Positions 61,301-64,000 of a stretch of DNA of 64,000 nucleotides are shown piece after piece. A program made the translations under genes and the position numbers. A model generated the notes under the pieces. It did no database searches, was not told where the DNA came from, and saw only the letters and a program-made list of their open reading frames with translations. How positions within the stretch are numbered: position 1 is the first letter of the stretch; the number at the start of each line of letters is the position of its first letter. Source of the stretch: Cydia pomonella (lineage: Eukaryota; Arthropoda; Insecta; Lepidoptera; Tortricidae). Location of the stretch: positions 26,023,204 to 26,087,203 of the forward strand of contig NC_084706.1 in NCBI RefSeq assembly GCF_033807575.1, given 5' to 3'.

Positions 61301-63250
61301 TTTCTTTATAAAAAGTAGAATCATGACAGTAGTTTCATTATTTATATTTAATAGCCTGTTAGAAATCCACAGAAGCAAAAATGATTTTAAAACACGGAAG
61401 GACATTCATACATATAACACGCGTAATAAGGATAAACTATGCGTTCCTTCGACTAAGCTAGTTAAAACATTTAAGCAAGGTATCTCCCTAAAAGTTACCC
61501 TTTACAATCTATTGCCTCTACACATAACTAATTTAACATGCATACAATTTAAAAATAAACTTAAACGTTTCTTCCAATTAAATCCATTTTACTCAATCAA
61601 TGAATTTAAAGATAAAATGAAAAATTATGATTTTATTATGTAAAATAATTCTAAGCGTAGGTGCTTTTATACTGTATTATATTGATGTATTTGATCATTT
61701 ACCATTTAATATATTTTGATTTGTATAATTTTGTCTACCTATATACCTAATAAGACATTGCATGATTAGTTTTAGCAATGACCTGTATTTTGACATGCTA
61801 GATGTAACGTTCTGTTGTTACTTGGCCAAATAAAGAAACTTGAAACTTGAATAAATGCCCTTACCAGGATTTGAACCCGGGACCATCAGCTTCGTAGGCA
61901 GGGTCCCTACCCACTAGGCCAAACCGGTCGTAAAAGAATTAAAAAATACTCTATTTTGAAAAATTAAATTGTTATATCTACTCACTCCAACGAGTTCCTT
62001 CTCCATCACCATATCATACTCCCCCGTGGGCTCCATGGGTATATGCGCCACCAGCTCGAACATCTTCGGGTACCCCTTCATCTGATTAGCCCTCACTTTG
62101 AACTCCGCCTCATATACGGACTCTATTAGAGGTTTGGGCCGGAGCGCTCTGATGCATTGCCCGTTGGTCCAGAGACTCTTAGCCCAGTCGATGTATTCCT
62201 TCTGCTCTTTCTCTAATATTTCTTTTATTGCCTGCAAACAATGAAATAGAATATATAGTTGTCTAGAGCTCAAATATGTAGGTAATTTTATTTTCAGTGC
62301 AAGTTTTTATCGTTGACTGTACTTTTCTTTCCACAGGCAACGGTCAAAATACTAATTGAGACACTTCTAAAAACCCAAAACCCAATTAGGTTGCGTTGTT
62401 TTATCACAGAGTTCCTGTGGCCACCTCCTGTTTCCATCATCAGATCAGCTCAAAGGTACCAATATATTGCATTGTCACCCGACTTACATATTATGTATGC
62501 AAATTTTTACCTAAATCAGAAACCCGGAAGTGGATCAAATTTATCTTGCAGGAATAGACCCAGACAAACAGACATAGGTACATACATATGTAAGTGAAAT
62601 AAAAGCTTGTAAAAAGTTCTCCTGTTCCATTCTAATTTACTAGCGGAGGATAGACATAGTCAGTCAGTCATTCCGTTGAAATTTTCTGAGTGAGCCCAAG
62701 GGGGCTCACGTCTTCTTGTAAGAGGCGAATTTTCGAGAAATAAATATCGGTTAAATATCAGACCTATAACTAGACGTGATAAAAAAGAAAAATTTAGGTA
62801 CAAAGAATAAAAATACTGTATATCTTATCTTATTAATTTTTGTACAATAAAGAGTTTACTTCTACTATTACTTTATACCTTAGCAATTCTTGTATATATA
62901 TTTCAAACGGCTCTGATGATTTCAATATAATTTTCTATATGGGGACTTTCGAGGGCGAAAAATCGATTTAGCTAGGTTTGATCTCTAGGAAAACTTTTAA
63001 GTTTTTATGTTTTCCGAGCTATGCTCCGTCTCCCAAATATTGTATATATATGTATTGAAATACGAACCTCAAAAGCTTGCATATCAAACTTATTTGGTTT
63101 AGCCATGAACTCATCCTCCAGTATGCCCGGGTGCAGTGCGCACAGCACCTTCAGCCCCAGGTGGTGCTGGTGCGACGCCAGCGCGGACAGCCGCGTGTAG
63201 GCCGGCGGCGGCCGCAGCCCCGGCACGAAGATGCGGTGGCAGTTCTGCTC
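36144..63250 (-). CDS. Ice2: Little elongation complex subunit 2 (ICE2/NARG2), C-terminal ~619 residues, 13 exons
   Basis: ICE2 is part of the little elongation complex (ICE1, ICE2, ZC3H8, ELL), which supports snRNA gene transcription by RNA polymerase II. Exons in transcription order: 63250-63068, 62231-61986, 56365-56242, 55843-55676, 53314-53194, 50856-50726, 49657-49490, 48778-48669, 48266-48128, 47177-47011, 46037-45877, 44716-44614 and 36182-36144. Phases agree at all twelve junctions, and the sum is 1860 nt. Similarity to human NARG2 by eye is scattered but collinear: the EYAIDNGALFV/ALPVSVYSV block, the VNVIVLG...MRRTFRALRHLL block, an acidic DEEDDLFIDF block, EPIPEYQADMGA, GHYVMQHE...ALLYAPRNTG, PWHKFRKILPCTF. 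The last four belong to the NARG2 C-terminal domain. The first exons lie right of the window. Confidence 0.75.
36183..37862. other. ICE2 last intron, first part: mostly unique AT-rich sequence
   Basis: Nothing coding seen. A segment at 36297-36345 (tatagttcgtgtcatccacg) recurs at 63949-64000, so it is a dispersed repeat. A hairpin-like element with ttcacacggc inverted ends lies at about 37188-37350. Confidence 0.5.
37863..38035. mobile_element. Palindromic MITE, AGGCGGGTCCACAC family, copy 1
   Basis: Ends AGGCGGGTCCACACAGCGAG and its inverse GTGTGGACCCGCCT, with AAT on both outer sides. The inner part is GC-rich with repeated CCTCG and GCGAGG stretches. Other copies: 39476-39615, about 41326-41845 (longer) and 43376-43477. 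All four lie in the last ICE2 intron. Confidence 0.8.
38185..38444. mobile_element. TIR MITE (GATTGTCAAAGAAAA family), copy 1
   Basis: Inverted ends gattgccaaagaaaactttg and ttttctttgacaatccacct. The larger copy at 43921-44300 is nearly a full palindrome, and a partial one lies at about 18750-18900. The interior has the aagtcaaatggcgttctaaa motif. Confidence 0.7.
38445..39475. other. Intron stretch with tRNA-like remnants
   Basis: Two reverse box-B-like pieces occur: gggattcgaacccgggatct at about 38752 and gggacttgaacccgggcccg at about 38995. These look like decayed tRNA-derived SINEs rather than tRNA genes, since no cloverleaf with a clean acceptor stem is seen. No gene recognised. Confidence 0.55.
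39476..39615. mobile_element. Palindromic MITE, AGGCGGG family, copy 2
   Basis: Ends aggcggggaccacacagagc and its inverse, with AAT on each side. Almost a perfect hairpin. Confidence 0.78.
40740..40930 (+). repeat. LINE 3' tail (GGGCCTTTGCCCAGCAGTGG)
   Basis: The gaggcgggcctttgcccagc...agtgggacac motif followed by (AATAATAGT) repeats is a very common 3' end of lepidopteran LINEs. Only the tail is here. The flanks 39616-40740 and 40930-41325 show no gene I can recognise. Confidence 0.6.
41326..41845. mobile_element. AGGCGGG-family MITE, copy 3, enlarged
   Basis: The left end (aggaggcggttccacacaga) is diverged; the right end (gtgtggacccgcct) is typical. Some 300 bp of extra sequence separates the arms, possibly an insertion. 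Confidence 0.6.
41846..43117. other. Intron stretch, no gene seen
   Basis: AT-rich. Contains a short hairpin at about 42628-42720 (cataaatatgtatatatttc and its inverse). ORFs here lack recognisable domains. Confidence 0.5.
43118..43308. mobile_element. Palindromic MITE (GTACCCCTAGTGTACAT ends)
   Basis: About 190 bp that folds on itself: the outer ends gtacccctagtgtaca are inverse copies, and the inner arms tttagtctcattttgta / tacaaaatgagacttaa also pair. A second copy, cut by the window edge, lies at 1-136. It makes ORFs in both places that are not genes. Confidence 0.85.
43376..43477. mobile_element. AGGCGGG-family MITE, copy 4, short
   Basis: About 100 bp; left end aggcaccacacacagagcga, right end gctctgtgtagacccgcct, with AAT outside both ends. 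Probably an internally deleted copy. Confidence 0.7.
43921..44300. mobile_element. Large palindromic MITE (GATTGTCAAAGAAAA family), copy 2
   Basis: About 380 bp with long inverted arms, including gcgccatctta / agatggcgcc around the centre and ggattgtcaaagaaaac / ttctctttacaatcc at the ends. Confidence 0.75.
44614..44716 (-). CDS. Ice2: ICE2 exon 12 in window
   Basis: Minus-strand acceptor ttggtgtag, donor GTCAGT. It reads K then FRKILPCTFTHYPNQLAKPK, KPPPRRRTPPRALK. The ILPCTF motif lines up with RIPCTFPP at the same relative place in human NARG2. Confidence 0.78.
44742..45641 (-). mobile_element. tRNA-derived SINE (family A) interrupted by a LINE fragment
   Basis: The distal SINE part (44742-44788) and the tRNA-like head (about 45527-45641) flank 44789-45526. 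The middle ~130 bp of the SINE is missing and LINE sequence lies in its place, so this is an insertion with deletion or a chimera. Confidence 0.75.
44789..45526 (+). pseudogene. CR1/Jockey-like LINE reverse transcriptase fragment
   Basis: Open frame with the RT start region: FRPISVLPTFSKIFEKLILS, preceded by FPDLMKHSKITPLFKSGS, a classic non-LTR RT motif 1-2 block. It ends at MHNKQF where SINE sequence starts again. No catalytic box is present, so it is a dead fragment. Confidence 0.82.
45667..45711 (-). repeat. Partial downstream copy of the ICE2 exon 11 3' end plus donor
   Basis: On the plus strand cacgtacttatgccacggta...ataaggc...gatcagctg repeats the end of the exon at 45877 and its GTACGTG donor, about 210 bp further downstream in transcription direction. 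A single partial copy. Confidence 0.85.
45716..45843. mobile_element. Hairpin MITE (GGCTGTCTGTCCACTGAAGC)
   Basis: Ends ggctgtctgtccactgaagc and its inverse gcttcagtggacaggcagcc, with TTA on both outer sides (PIF/Harbinger-like 3-bp duplication). It sits between the real exon 11 end and its partial copy. Confidence 0.85.
45877..46037 (-). CDS. Ice2: ICE2 exon 11 in window
   Basis: Acceptor tttttgttgcag, donor GTACGT. PNHGLNALLYAPRNTGKEQP, then QLIPALLPWHK. Aligns with human SSLLIYKASDGK... and ...LLLPYH. The middle is acidic/Thr-rich. Confidence 0.8.
46068..46335 (-). mobile_element. tRNA-derived SINE, family A, full copy
   Basis: In minus orientation: box A (TGGCCTAGTGGG), box B (GGTTCAAATCC), then a body with ATTTATTCGTGTGATG and GACTTAGTCAATTTGTGTAA, and an (ATTT)n tail. 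Other copies: 4941-5200, 14357-14619, 19580-19745 (partial), 44742-45641 (split), 61850-61931 (head only), 1920-2051 and 55873-55951 (tail only, plus orientation). Confidence 0.85.
46336..47010. other. ICE2 intron, no gene
   Basis: Begins with an (AT)n microsatellite (46336-46362). No recognised element; ORFs lack domains. Confidence 0.45.
47011..47177 (-). CDS. Ice2: ICE2 exon 10 in window
   Basis: Acceptor tatttgtacag, donor GTACAC. VRLDAESGDIITTEEYTRAK followed by HHVAGVVHSALSQLRGLVPG and HYVMQHE. Matches the human FNILQHILKKLSSLQEGSYLLSH segment in pattern. Confidence 0.82.
47443..47898 (-). mobile_element. tRNA-derived SINE-like element, family B, copy 2
   Basis: Same as 21813-22268 with few differences. 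tRNA-like head near 47610-47690; hairpin end accgagctttgcccggt at the left. Confidence 0.75.
48128..48266 (-). CDS. Ice2: ICE2 exon 9 in window
   Basis: Acceptor aatattttag, donor GTAAAT. GSAGEIILEPIPEYQADMGA followed by SKQSEDRITSVALSLRDSDT, lining up with human LPKVEYQACYGVEALTESEL. Confidence 0.83.
48669..48778 (-). CDS. Ice2: ICE2 exon 8 in window
   Basis: Acceptor atttgcttacag, donor GTGAGA. In the phase required by both neighbours it reads SLFERPPPRSFRKWRFRKKS then FDVIVHCAHKFK. The alignment is weaker here, but the frame is the only one that joins both sides. Confidence 0.7.
48905..49082 (+). repeat. Dispersed retroelement tail (GTTCCTGCCRGTGAGTAAGG family)
   Basis: Runs from gtgttgtgttcctgcc through a G-run (48953-48968) and gcaacgcgcatgtaactcct to accatcaggcgggccgtatg and an A-rich tail. 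A reverse partial copy lies at 49190-49270. Confidence 0.65.
49490..49657 (-). CDS. Ice2: ICE2 exon 7 in window
   Basis: Acceptor ctcgactatag, donor GTACAT. DEASTKEGDIDTPSKN... ends in FTEGFGVYKCTCQ, the last part placed at human GNFVYKLFSLQD, the start of the NARG2 C-terminal domain. The rest is Thr/Glu-rich linker. Confidence 0.75.
50086..50201. mobile_element. Hairpin MITE (ACCGCGAAACTCGAA)
   Basis: Arms accgcgaaactcgaagttcg and cgaatttcaggtttcgcggt with a complementary centre (tctctttcactcta). It abuts the last, truncated unit of the 148-bp array. Confidence 0.75.
50210..50725 (-). repeat. 148-bp tandem array of ICE2 exon 6, three further full copies and one partial
   Basis: Further exon-6 copies at 50708-50578, 50560-50430 and 50412-50282, plus a partial one at 50264-50210. 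Each unit is the whole 131-nt exon plus a 17-nt spacer that begins with the donor GTGAGT and ends with the acceptor TGTACCAG. The spacer cannot be an intron, and 148 is not a multiple of 3, so read-through shifts frame. Copies are nearly identical. Confidence 0.96.
50726..50856 (-). CDS. Ice2: ICE2 exon 6 in window (first copy)
   Basis: Acceptor actgattgtaccag, donor GTGAGT. ASELTKRSQAPQEEEIVPET is followed by an acidic stretch DTSDEEDDLFIDF, comparable with human LYLDFDDDVTELETFG. Disordered acidic linker. Confidence 0.82.
50960..51867. mobile_element. Foldback element, 908 bp, ~205-bp inverted ends, 8-bp target duplication
   Basis: TAGAAGAC at 50952-50959 and 51868-51875 flanks the element, which starts GGGTTAGTATCACGGGG and ends with the inverse. 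The arms (50960-51170 and 51660-51867) are built of short repeated pieces: agcagctggtctac, caattggtctaaa, gcatctcgtct. The centre (51283-51630) has a second repeat containing its own inverted pair (gccgccatcagata.. / ..tatctgatggcgact). No ORF. An 8-bp duplication fits hAT or P-like transposases, but the termini do not tell which. Confidence 0.92.
52228..52636. mobile_element. TIR element with ~100-bp ends (ACCATCTCACTTTCCACCC)
   Basis: accatctcactttccaccct at the left and agggtggaaagtgagatggt at the right are near-perfect inverses through ~100 bp, with the arms separated by ~200 bp. No clear target duplication seen. Confidence 0.8.
52637..53193. other. ICE2 intron, no gene
   Basis: AT-rich with no repeat signature recognised. 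Confidence 0.4.
53194..53314 (-). CDS. Ice2: ICE2 exon 5 in window
   Basis: Acceptor cattacattgcag, donor GTAAGT. GPETENVNVIVLGSEFMNKQ followed by MRRTFRALRHLLEVALV. Parallels human VKVIYINSPLPQKKMTMRER...FHEVPLKFMM. Confidence 0.82.
53425..53877 (+). mobile_element. tRNA-derived SINE-like element, family B, copy 3
   Basis: Opposite orientation to the other two copies. tRNA-like head gtctggtccagcgggttaag...cgggttccaat (box B changed to GGTTCCAAT). Ends in the hairpin ccgagcaaagctcgg followed by TCGCCCAGGTACT. Confidence 0.75.
53995..54270. mobile_element. MITE with CCCCCTTATTCATAAACG ends
   Basis: The arms (53995-54060 and 54207-54270) are inverse copies, including gctaataatcgtttgtccc. Nothing coding inside. 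Confidence 0.8.
54271..55001. other. ICE2 intron, no gene
   Basis: 54350-54480 is the inverse of a repeat at 15100-15205 (ggcaacgaagcttgctgagt). The rest is unique AT-rich sequence. Confidence 0.45.
55002..55670 (-). repeat. Tandem array of the ICE2 exon 4 3' part, three copies (230/230/209 bp)
   Basis: Copies 55583-55467, 55353-55237 and 55123-55007 each carry 117 nt ending in the donor GTAAGT. Each starts after CTCTAG in the right phase (NN GAG TAC GCT..) to join ICE2 exon 3. All three keep this AG and an open frame (EYAIDSGALFVASEGAL with small changes). These are the best candidates for usable alternative exons, but they would lack the first ~17 residues of exon 4. Confidence 0.9.
55676..55843 (-). 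CDS. Ice2: ICE2 exon 4 in window (complete copy)
   Basis: Acceptor ttattgttccag, donor GTAAGT. EKSISVLPVTEVYRTLAEYA, then ALFVASEGALRCMAERRAWA and LPVSVYSVTQP. Matches the human QSLFTLLNNHG...WEIPVCIQVIP pattern, one of the clearest ICE2 similarities. Confidence 0.85.
56242..56365 (-). CDS. Ice2: ICE2 exon 3 in window
   Basis: Acceptor accttccag, donor GTAAGA. VNPTELLKVEKPLNIRSRLS followed by CDQHPVRFILP, ending one base into a codon. Frame and phase fit both neighbours; similarity to human is weak. Confidence 0.75.
56548..56640 (-). repeat. tRNA-derived SINE head (third family)
   Basis: Minus strand reads GAGTGGCTCAGGCACCTGCC (box A-like) and CTGGTTCGATTCCAGCC (box B). It has A/T-rich flanks and no clean acceptor stem, so it is a SINE rather than a tRNA gene. 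Confidence 0.6.
57149..60982 (-). mobile_element. RLE-type non-LTR retrotransposon, apparently full ORF, 11-bp target duplication
   Basis: Flanked by ATTGACAGCAT at 57138-57148 and 60983-60993, a duplication of the older LINE's sequence. The 5' UTR is about 740 bp (60244-60982), the ORF is 960 codons, and the 3' UTR is ~210 bp, AT-rich and without poly(A). Absence of poly(A) is common in R2/R4-like elements. Confidence 0.88.
57361..60243 (-). CDS. Retrotransposon protein: zinc finger, reverse transcriptase, CCHC, restriction-like endonuclease (960 aa)
   Basis: An N-terminal C2H2 finger (CPFCVDNKLYKGQKGLAIHT..RRH, residues 16-40) is of the DNA-binding type of R2/R4/NeSL elements. Reverse transcriptase from ~240: GGLDGLSPQHL, IRPIAVGCTLRRLASK, VFIKIDVKNAFNSVNR, GCQQGDPLGPAIFSLAI, and the catalytic box as WYLDDG rather than the usual YADD. 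Near 760 a CCHC-like stretch (CACGKDVDWLGRHGLSC) is followed by YRHGTINDLV. Next is RPDGATL...LVWDATCVDT, a PD..D-type candidate restriction-like endonuclease core. No APE-type endonuclease seen. No stop or frameshift, so it may be active. Family assignment beyond RLE-type is uncertain. Confidence 0.85.
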   Translation of the reverse strand: MPTLPCSISSVELLECPFCVDNKLYKGQKGLAIHTARRHGTRIAVNLPQASASQPTPLTADSSNSSSFLADRLGFLKKHVAVIKRIPRGARRTVANSLSECVAKVVKENTTHAWDRLLTFSYSALHAQKSSKTSLTNQIKNNSINLPPPSQLNRPIDFNNHRPYSKIRSIENKISDGDVSGAARLLFSNDDLASHSPETFAALKDKHPAPSSPTQLPDPPVPGDIGLTVSEDEVQQAILSFPNGSAGGLDGLSPQHLKDLITTPTGDTGSALLKELTALINLMLAGQVNAEIVPLLYGANLIALAKKDGGIRPIAVGCTLRRLASKLCCRKYNQKLTNIFKPRQLGFGVKSGCEAAVHAARTFLSRPDYEVFIKIDVKNAFNSVNRGALLTEVKKYLPETYAYLWQCYGAPTKLLFGDKTILSSTGCQQGDPLGPAIFSLAIQPIISNLNSKFNLWYLDDGSLGGDAATVLQDLQAIIDKFSDLGLSLNFTKCEIFIPNHLSSEKKIEILTNFNTILPNISVHSHSSLTLLGSPIFDQAINPVINCKLNLFNCTSNLLFEINPHMALFIIRFCLFTPKFMYLLRCCPIWKYPTTLSSIDSTLQNTLSKILNINFDARSWSQAVLPVRLGGLGVRSSTSVALPAFLSSAYSSLSLAGKILNLPQISGAEIASLAEAESAWCNTCSGADVPATKHIQRVWDIPGLKATHASLIENSPDDSDRARLLAVSTNESGLWLNALPSRNIGTVLDKNTLRISVCLRIGAKICSAHTCACGKDVDWLGRHGLSCTKSAGRLYRHGTINDLVRRSLATVSVPATLEPTGMARDDGKRPDGATLVPWRLGRPLVWDATCVDTFALSHIQATRAQAGAAADQAQLLKRRKYSSLLQDYEFAALAVETMGPWSADMKTFMGALSARLIDATGDHRAGAYLSQRISLAIQRGNAASVMGSLPQAEALEGVFFL
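61083..61643 (+). pseudogene. LINE ORF2 C-terminal region (after the RT domain)
   Basis: Continues the RT tail: KLRPLINRKTLLSAYNALVH, AHLNYAITTWGNA, then LISQKRAVRIIF and YNTRNKDKLCVPSTKLVKTF, all hallmarks of CR1/Jockey ORF2 ends. Stops with TAA at 61641-61643. Separated from its N-terminal part by the inserted element and 5' truncated, so not functional. Confidence 0.85.
61850..61931 (-). mobile_element. SINE family A, tRNA-like head
   Basis: Directly follows the LINE tail. gcccttaccaggatttgaac..ctaggccaaaccggtcgt, with box A and box B as in the full copies. Confidence 0.8.
61986..62231 (-). CDS. Ice2: ICE2 exon 2 in window
   Basis: Acceptor cattgtttgcag, donor GTGAGT. AIKEILEKEQKEYIDWAKSL, AEFKVRANQMKGYPKMFELV, ending ...EKELVG. 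82 codons, phase 0 both ends. Parallels human DMKKHVNEEVTEFLKFLQNS and the following helix. Confidence 0.82.
62232..63067. other. ICE2 intron with two repeats
   Basis: 62300-62570 is the reverse copy of the 5260-5510 repeat. 62878-63010 is a decayed relative of the family B element (agcaattcttgtatatata .. aaacggctct). No gene. Confidence 0.55.
63068..63250 (-). CDS. Ice2: ICE2 exon 1 in window
   Basis: Acceptor tgttatatctag, donor GTTCGT. EQNCHRIFVPGLRPPPAYTR, LSALASHQHHLGLKVLCALH, then LEDEFMAKPNKFDMQAFE. GC-rich, 61 codons, phase 0. Corresponds to human LLPKPRVPYPRFSRFSQREQ. It starts mid-protein, so earlier exons lie beyond the window. Confidence 0.8.
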
Positions 63251-63387
63251 CTAGATATAACAGAATATACAGAATTTTAAACTTAAGACGGTGCTCCCAT
63301 ACAATTCAAGTTACCCTCAAAGATATGCTTTAAAATTACATGAAACTTGCATTAACACATATCTATAGCGAGGTGTGAGACAAAACA

Positions 63388-63680
63388 GGATTTACTGATG
63401 TGACATACAAAACAAAACAACTGAAATGGAAGTGGGCTGGACATACTATTAGAGGAGGAGATAAATGGAGTAAAAGTGTAACACTATGGCATCCTAGAGG
63501 ACATAAAAGAAACAGAGGTAGGCAATTTAAAAGATGGTCCGATGAAATAGAAGACATGGCTGGAAGTACTAAAACATGGACCAGATTAGTGCAAAATAAG
63601 GAAGAGTGGAGAAGATTGGGGGAGGCCTTTGGCCAAAGGCATACAGAATTAAGGAAAACTATAGATACAGTATAAAAATG
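63388..63680 (+). pseudogene. LINE ORF2 C-terminal fragment
   Basis: KLKWKWAGH-type start (TKQLKWKWAGHTIRGGDKWS), then HPRGHKRNRGRQFKRWSDEI and RLVQNKEEWRRLGEAFGQRH, TAA near 63675. This is the usual C-terminal end of many insect endonuclease-reverse transcriptase LINEs. 5' truncated; no catalytic part. Confidence 0.75.
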
Positions 63681-63717
63681 TATTTCTGATATGAGGCTAT
63701 AAAAATAAAAAATTAAA

Positions 63718-63861
63718 TAGCGAGGTGTAGACTAGCAAGAACTTGCATGATATTTTACGTTACATTGCCGACTACTAAGACAAACTGCATTCAAAAGTTT
63801 GATCAGATACTGCGATGAAATGAAAATTGCATGCAAGTTCTTGCCAGTCAAAATCTCGCTT
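63718..63861. mobile_element. Short TIR MITE (AGCGAGGTGTAGACTAGCAA)
   Basis: Left agcgaggtgtagactagcaa, right ttgccagtcaaaatctcgct, with the inner arms agaacttgcatg / catgcaagttct matching inversely. Confidence 0.75.
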
Positions 63862-64000
63862 TTGATATACTACTGCTACTACTAGTTTTCATTGCTAAAA
63901 ATTGCTATACAAAGTAAATAGGGTATGTAGATTTTTTTGCATGTAACTTTTTATAGTTCGTGCCATCCACGATGACGCGTAGAATTGTCAAATCTAACCT

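Larger units (their letters stand above)
56936..61848 (+). mobile_element. CR1/Jockey-like LINE 3' half, split by an RLE-type LINE
   Basis: The LINE runs 56936-57148 and resumes at 60994-61848. The codons of both halves join in frame across the break (IIDS then INISDIG). It ends in the typical aataaagaaacttgaaactt tail. The 5' part is truncated near 56936. It lies in the ICE2 intron between exons 2 and 3, antisense to ICE2. Confidence 0.88.

Overview
This is eukaryotic nuclear DNA, most likely from a moth or butterfly. The base composition is AT-rich with GC-rich coding exons and spliceosomal introns. The interspersed repeats look lepidopteran: tRNA-derived SINEs, BEL/Pao elements, LINE tails, and many TIR/MITE elements. 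No bacterial features or CRISPR arrays were seen. All identifications rest on reading translations and on remembered family sequences; no search was run.

Two host genes converge tail to tail near 36.1 kb. On the plus strand, 13 exons (681-36045) encode the last ~554 residues of exocyst subunit Exo70; the first exons lie left of the window. On the minus strand, 13 exons (63250 down to 36144) encode the last ~619 residues of a protein best matched to Little elongation complex subunit 2 (ICE2/NARG2); its first exons lie right of the window. Splice phases are consistent across every junction of both models. The stop codons are only 98 bp apart and the two AATAAA signals face each other. A small group of secreted-protein genes (two intact, two broken) is nested in the 9-kb Exo70 intron between 19.55 and 28.5 kb.

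The most unusual feature is repeated tandem amplification of exon 3' ends. In Exo70, exons 3, 6, 7, 9, 11 and 12 (window numbering), and in ICE2, exons 4, 6 and 11, are followed downstream by one to thirteen extra copies of the exon's 3' part, usually with its 5' splice site. Array units are 137 bp x14, about 182-192 bp x14 (organised as two 921-bp higher-order blocks), 128 bp x5, 140 bp x4-5, 148 bp x4-5, 209-230 bp x4 and an old degenerate array. In every array the complete exon is the first copy in transcription order, in both genes and on both strands. The gaps between copies are as small as 17, 24 and 34 nt, too short to be spliced as introns.

The rest is transposon-derived. It includes an internally deleted BEL/Pao element with identical 152-bp LTRs and a 5-bp target duplication (31228-35845); a second, 5'-truncated BEL/Pao pol fragment (about 7.66-9.9 kb); an apparently intact 960-codon LINE with a candidate restriction-like endonuclease domain (57149-60982), inserted in an older CR1/Jockey-like LINE with an 11-bp target duplication; a 908-bp foldback element with 8-bp target duplications (50960-51867); three copies of a ~455-bp tRNA-derived element; about eight copies or pieces of a second tRNA-derived SINE; and many hairpin MITEs. 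CTAGATGGCG-type motifs resembling the CTCF consensus recur next to the duplicated exons.
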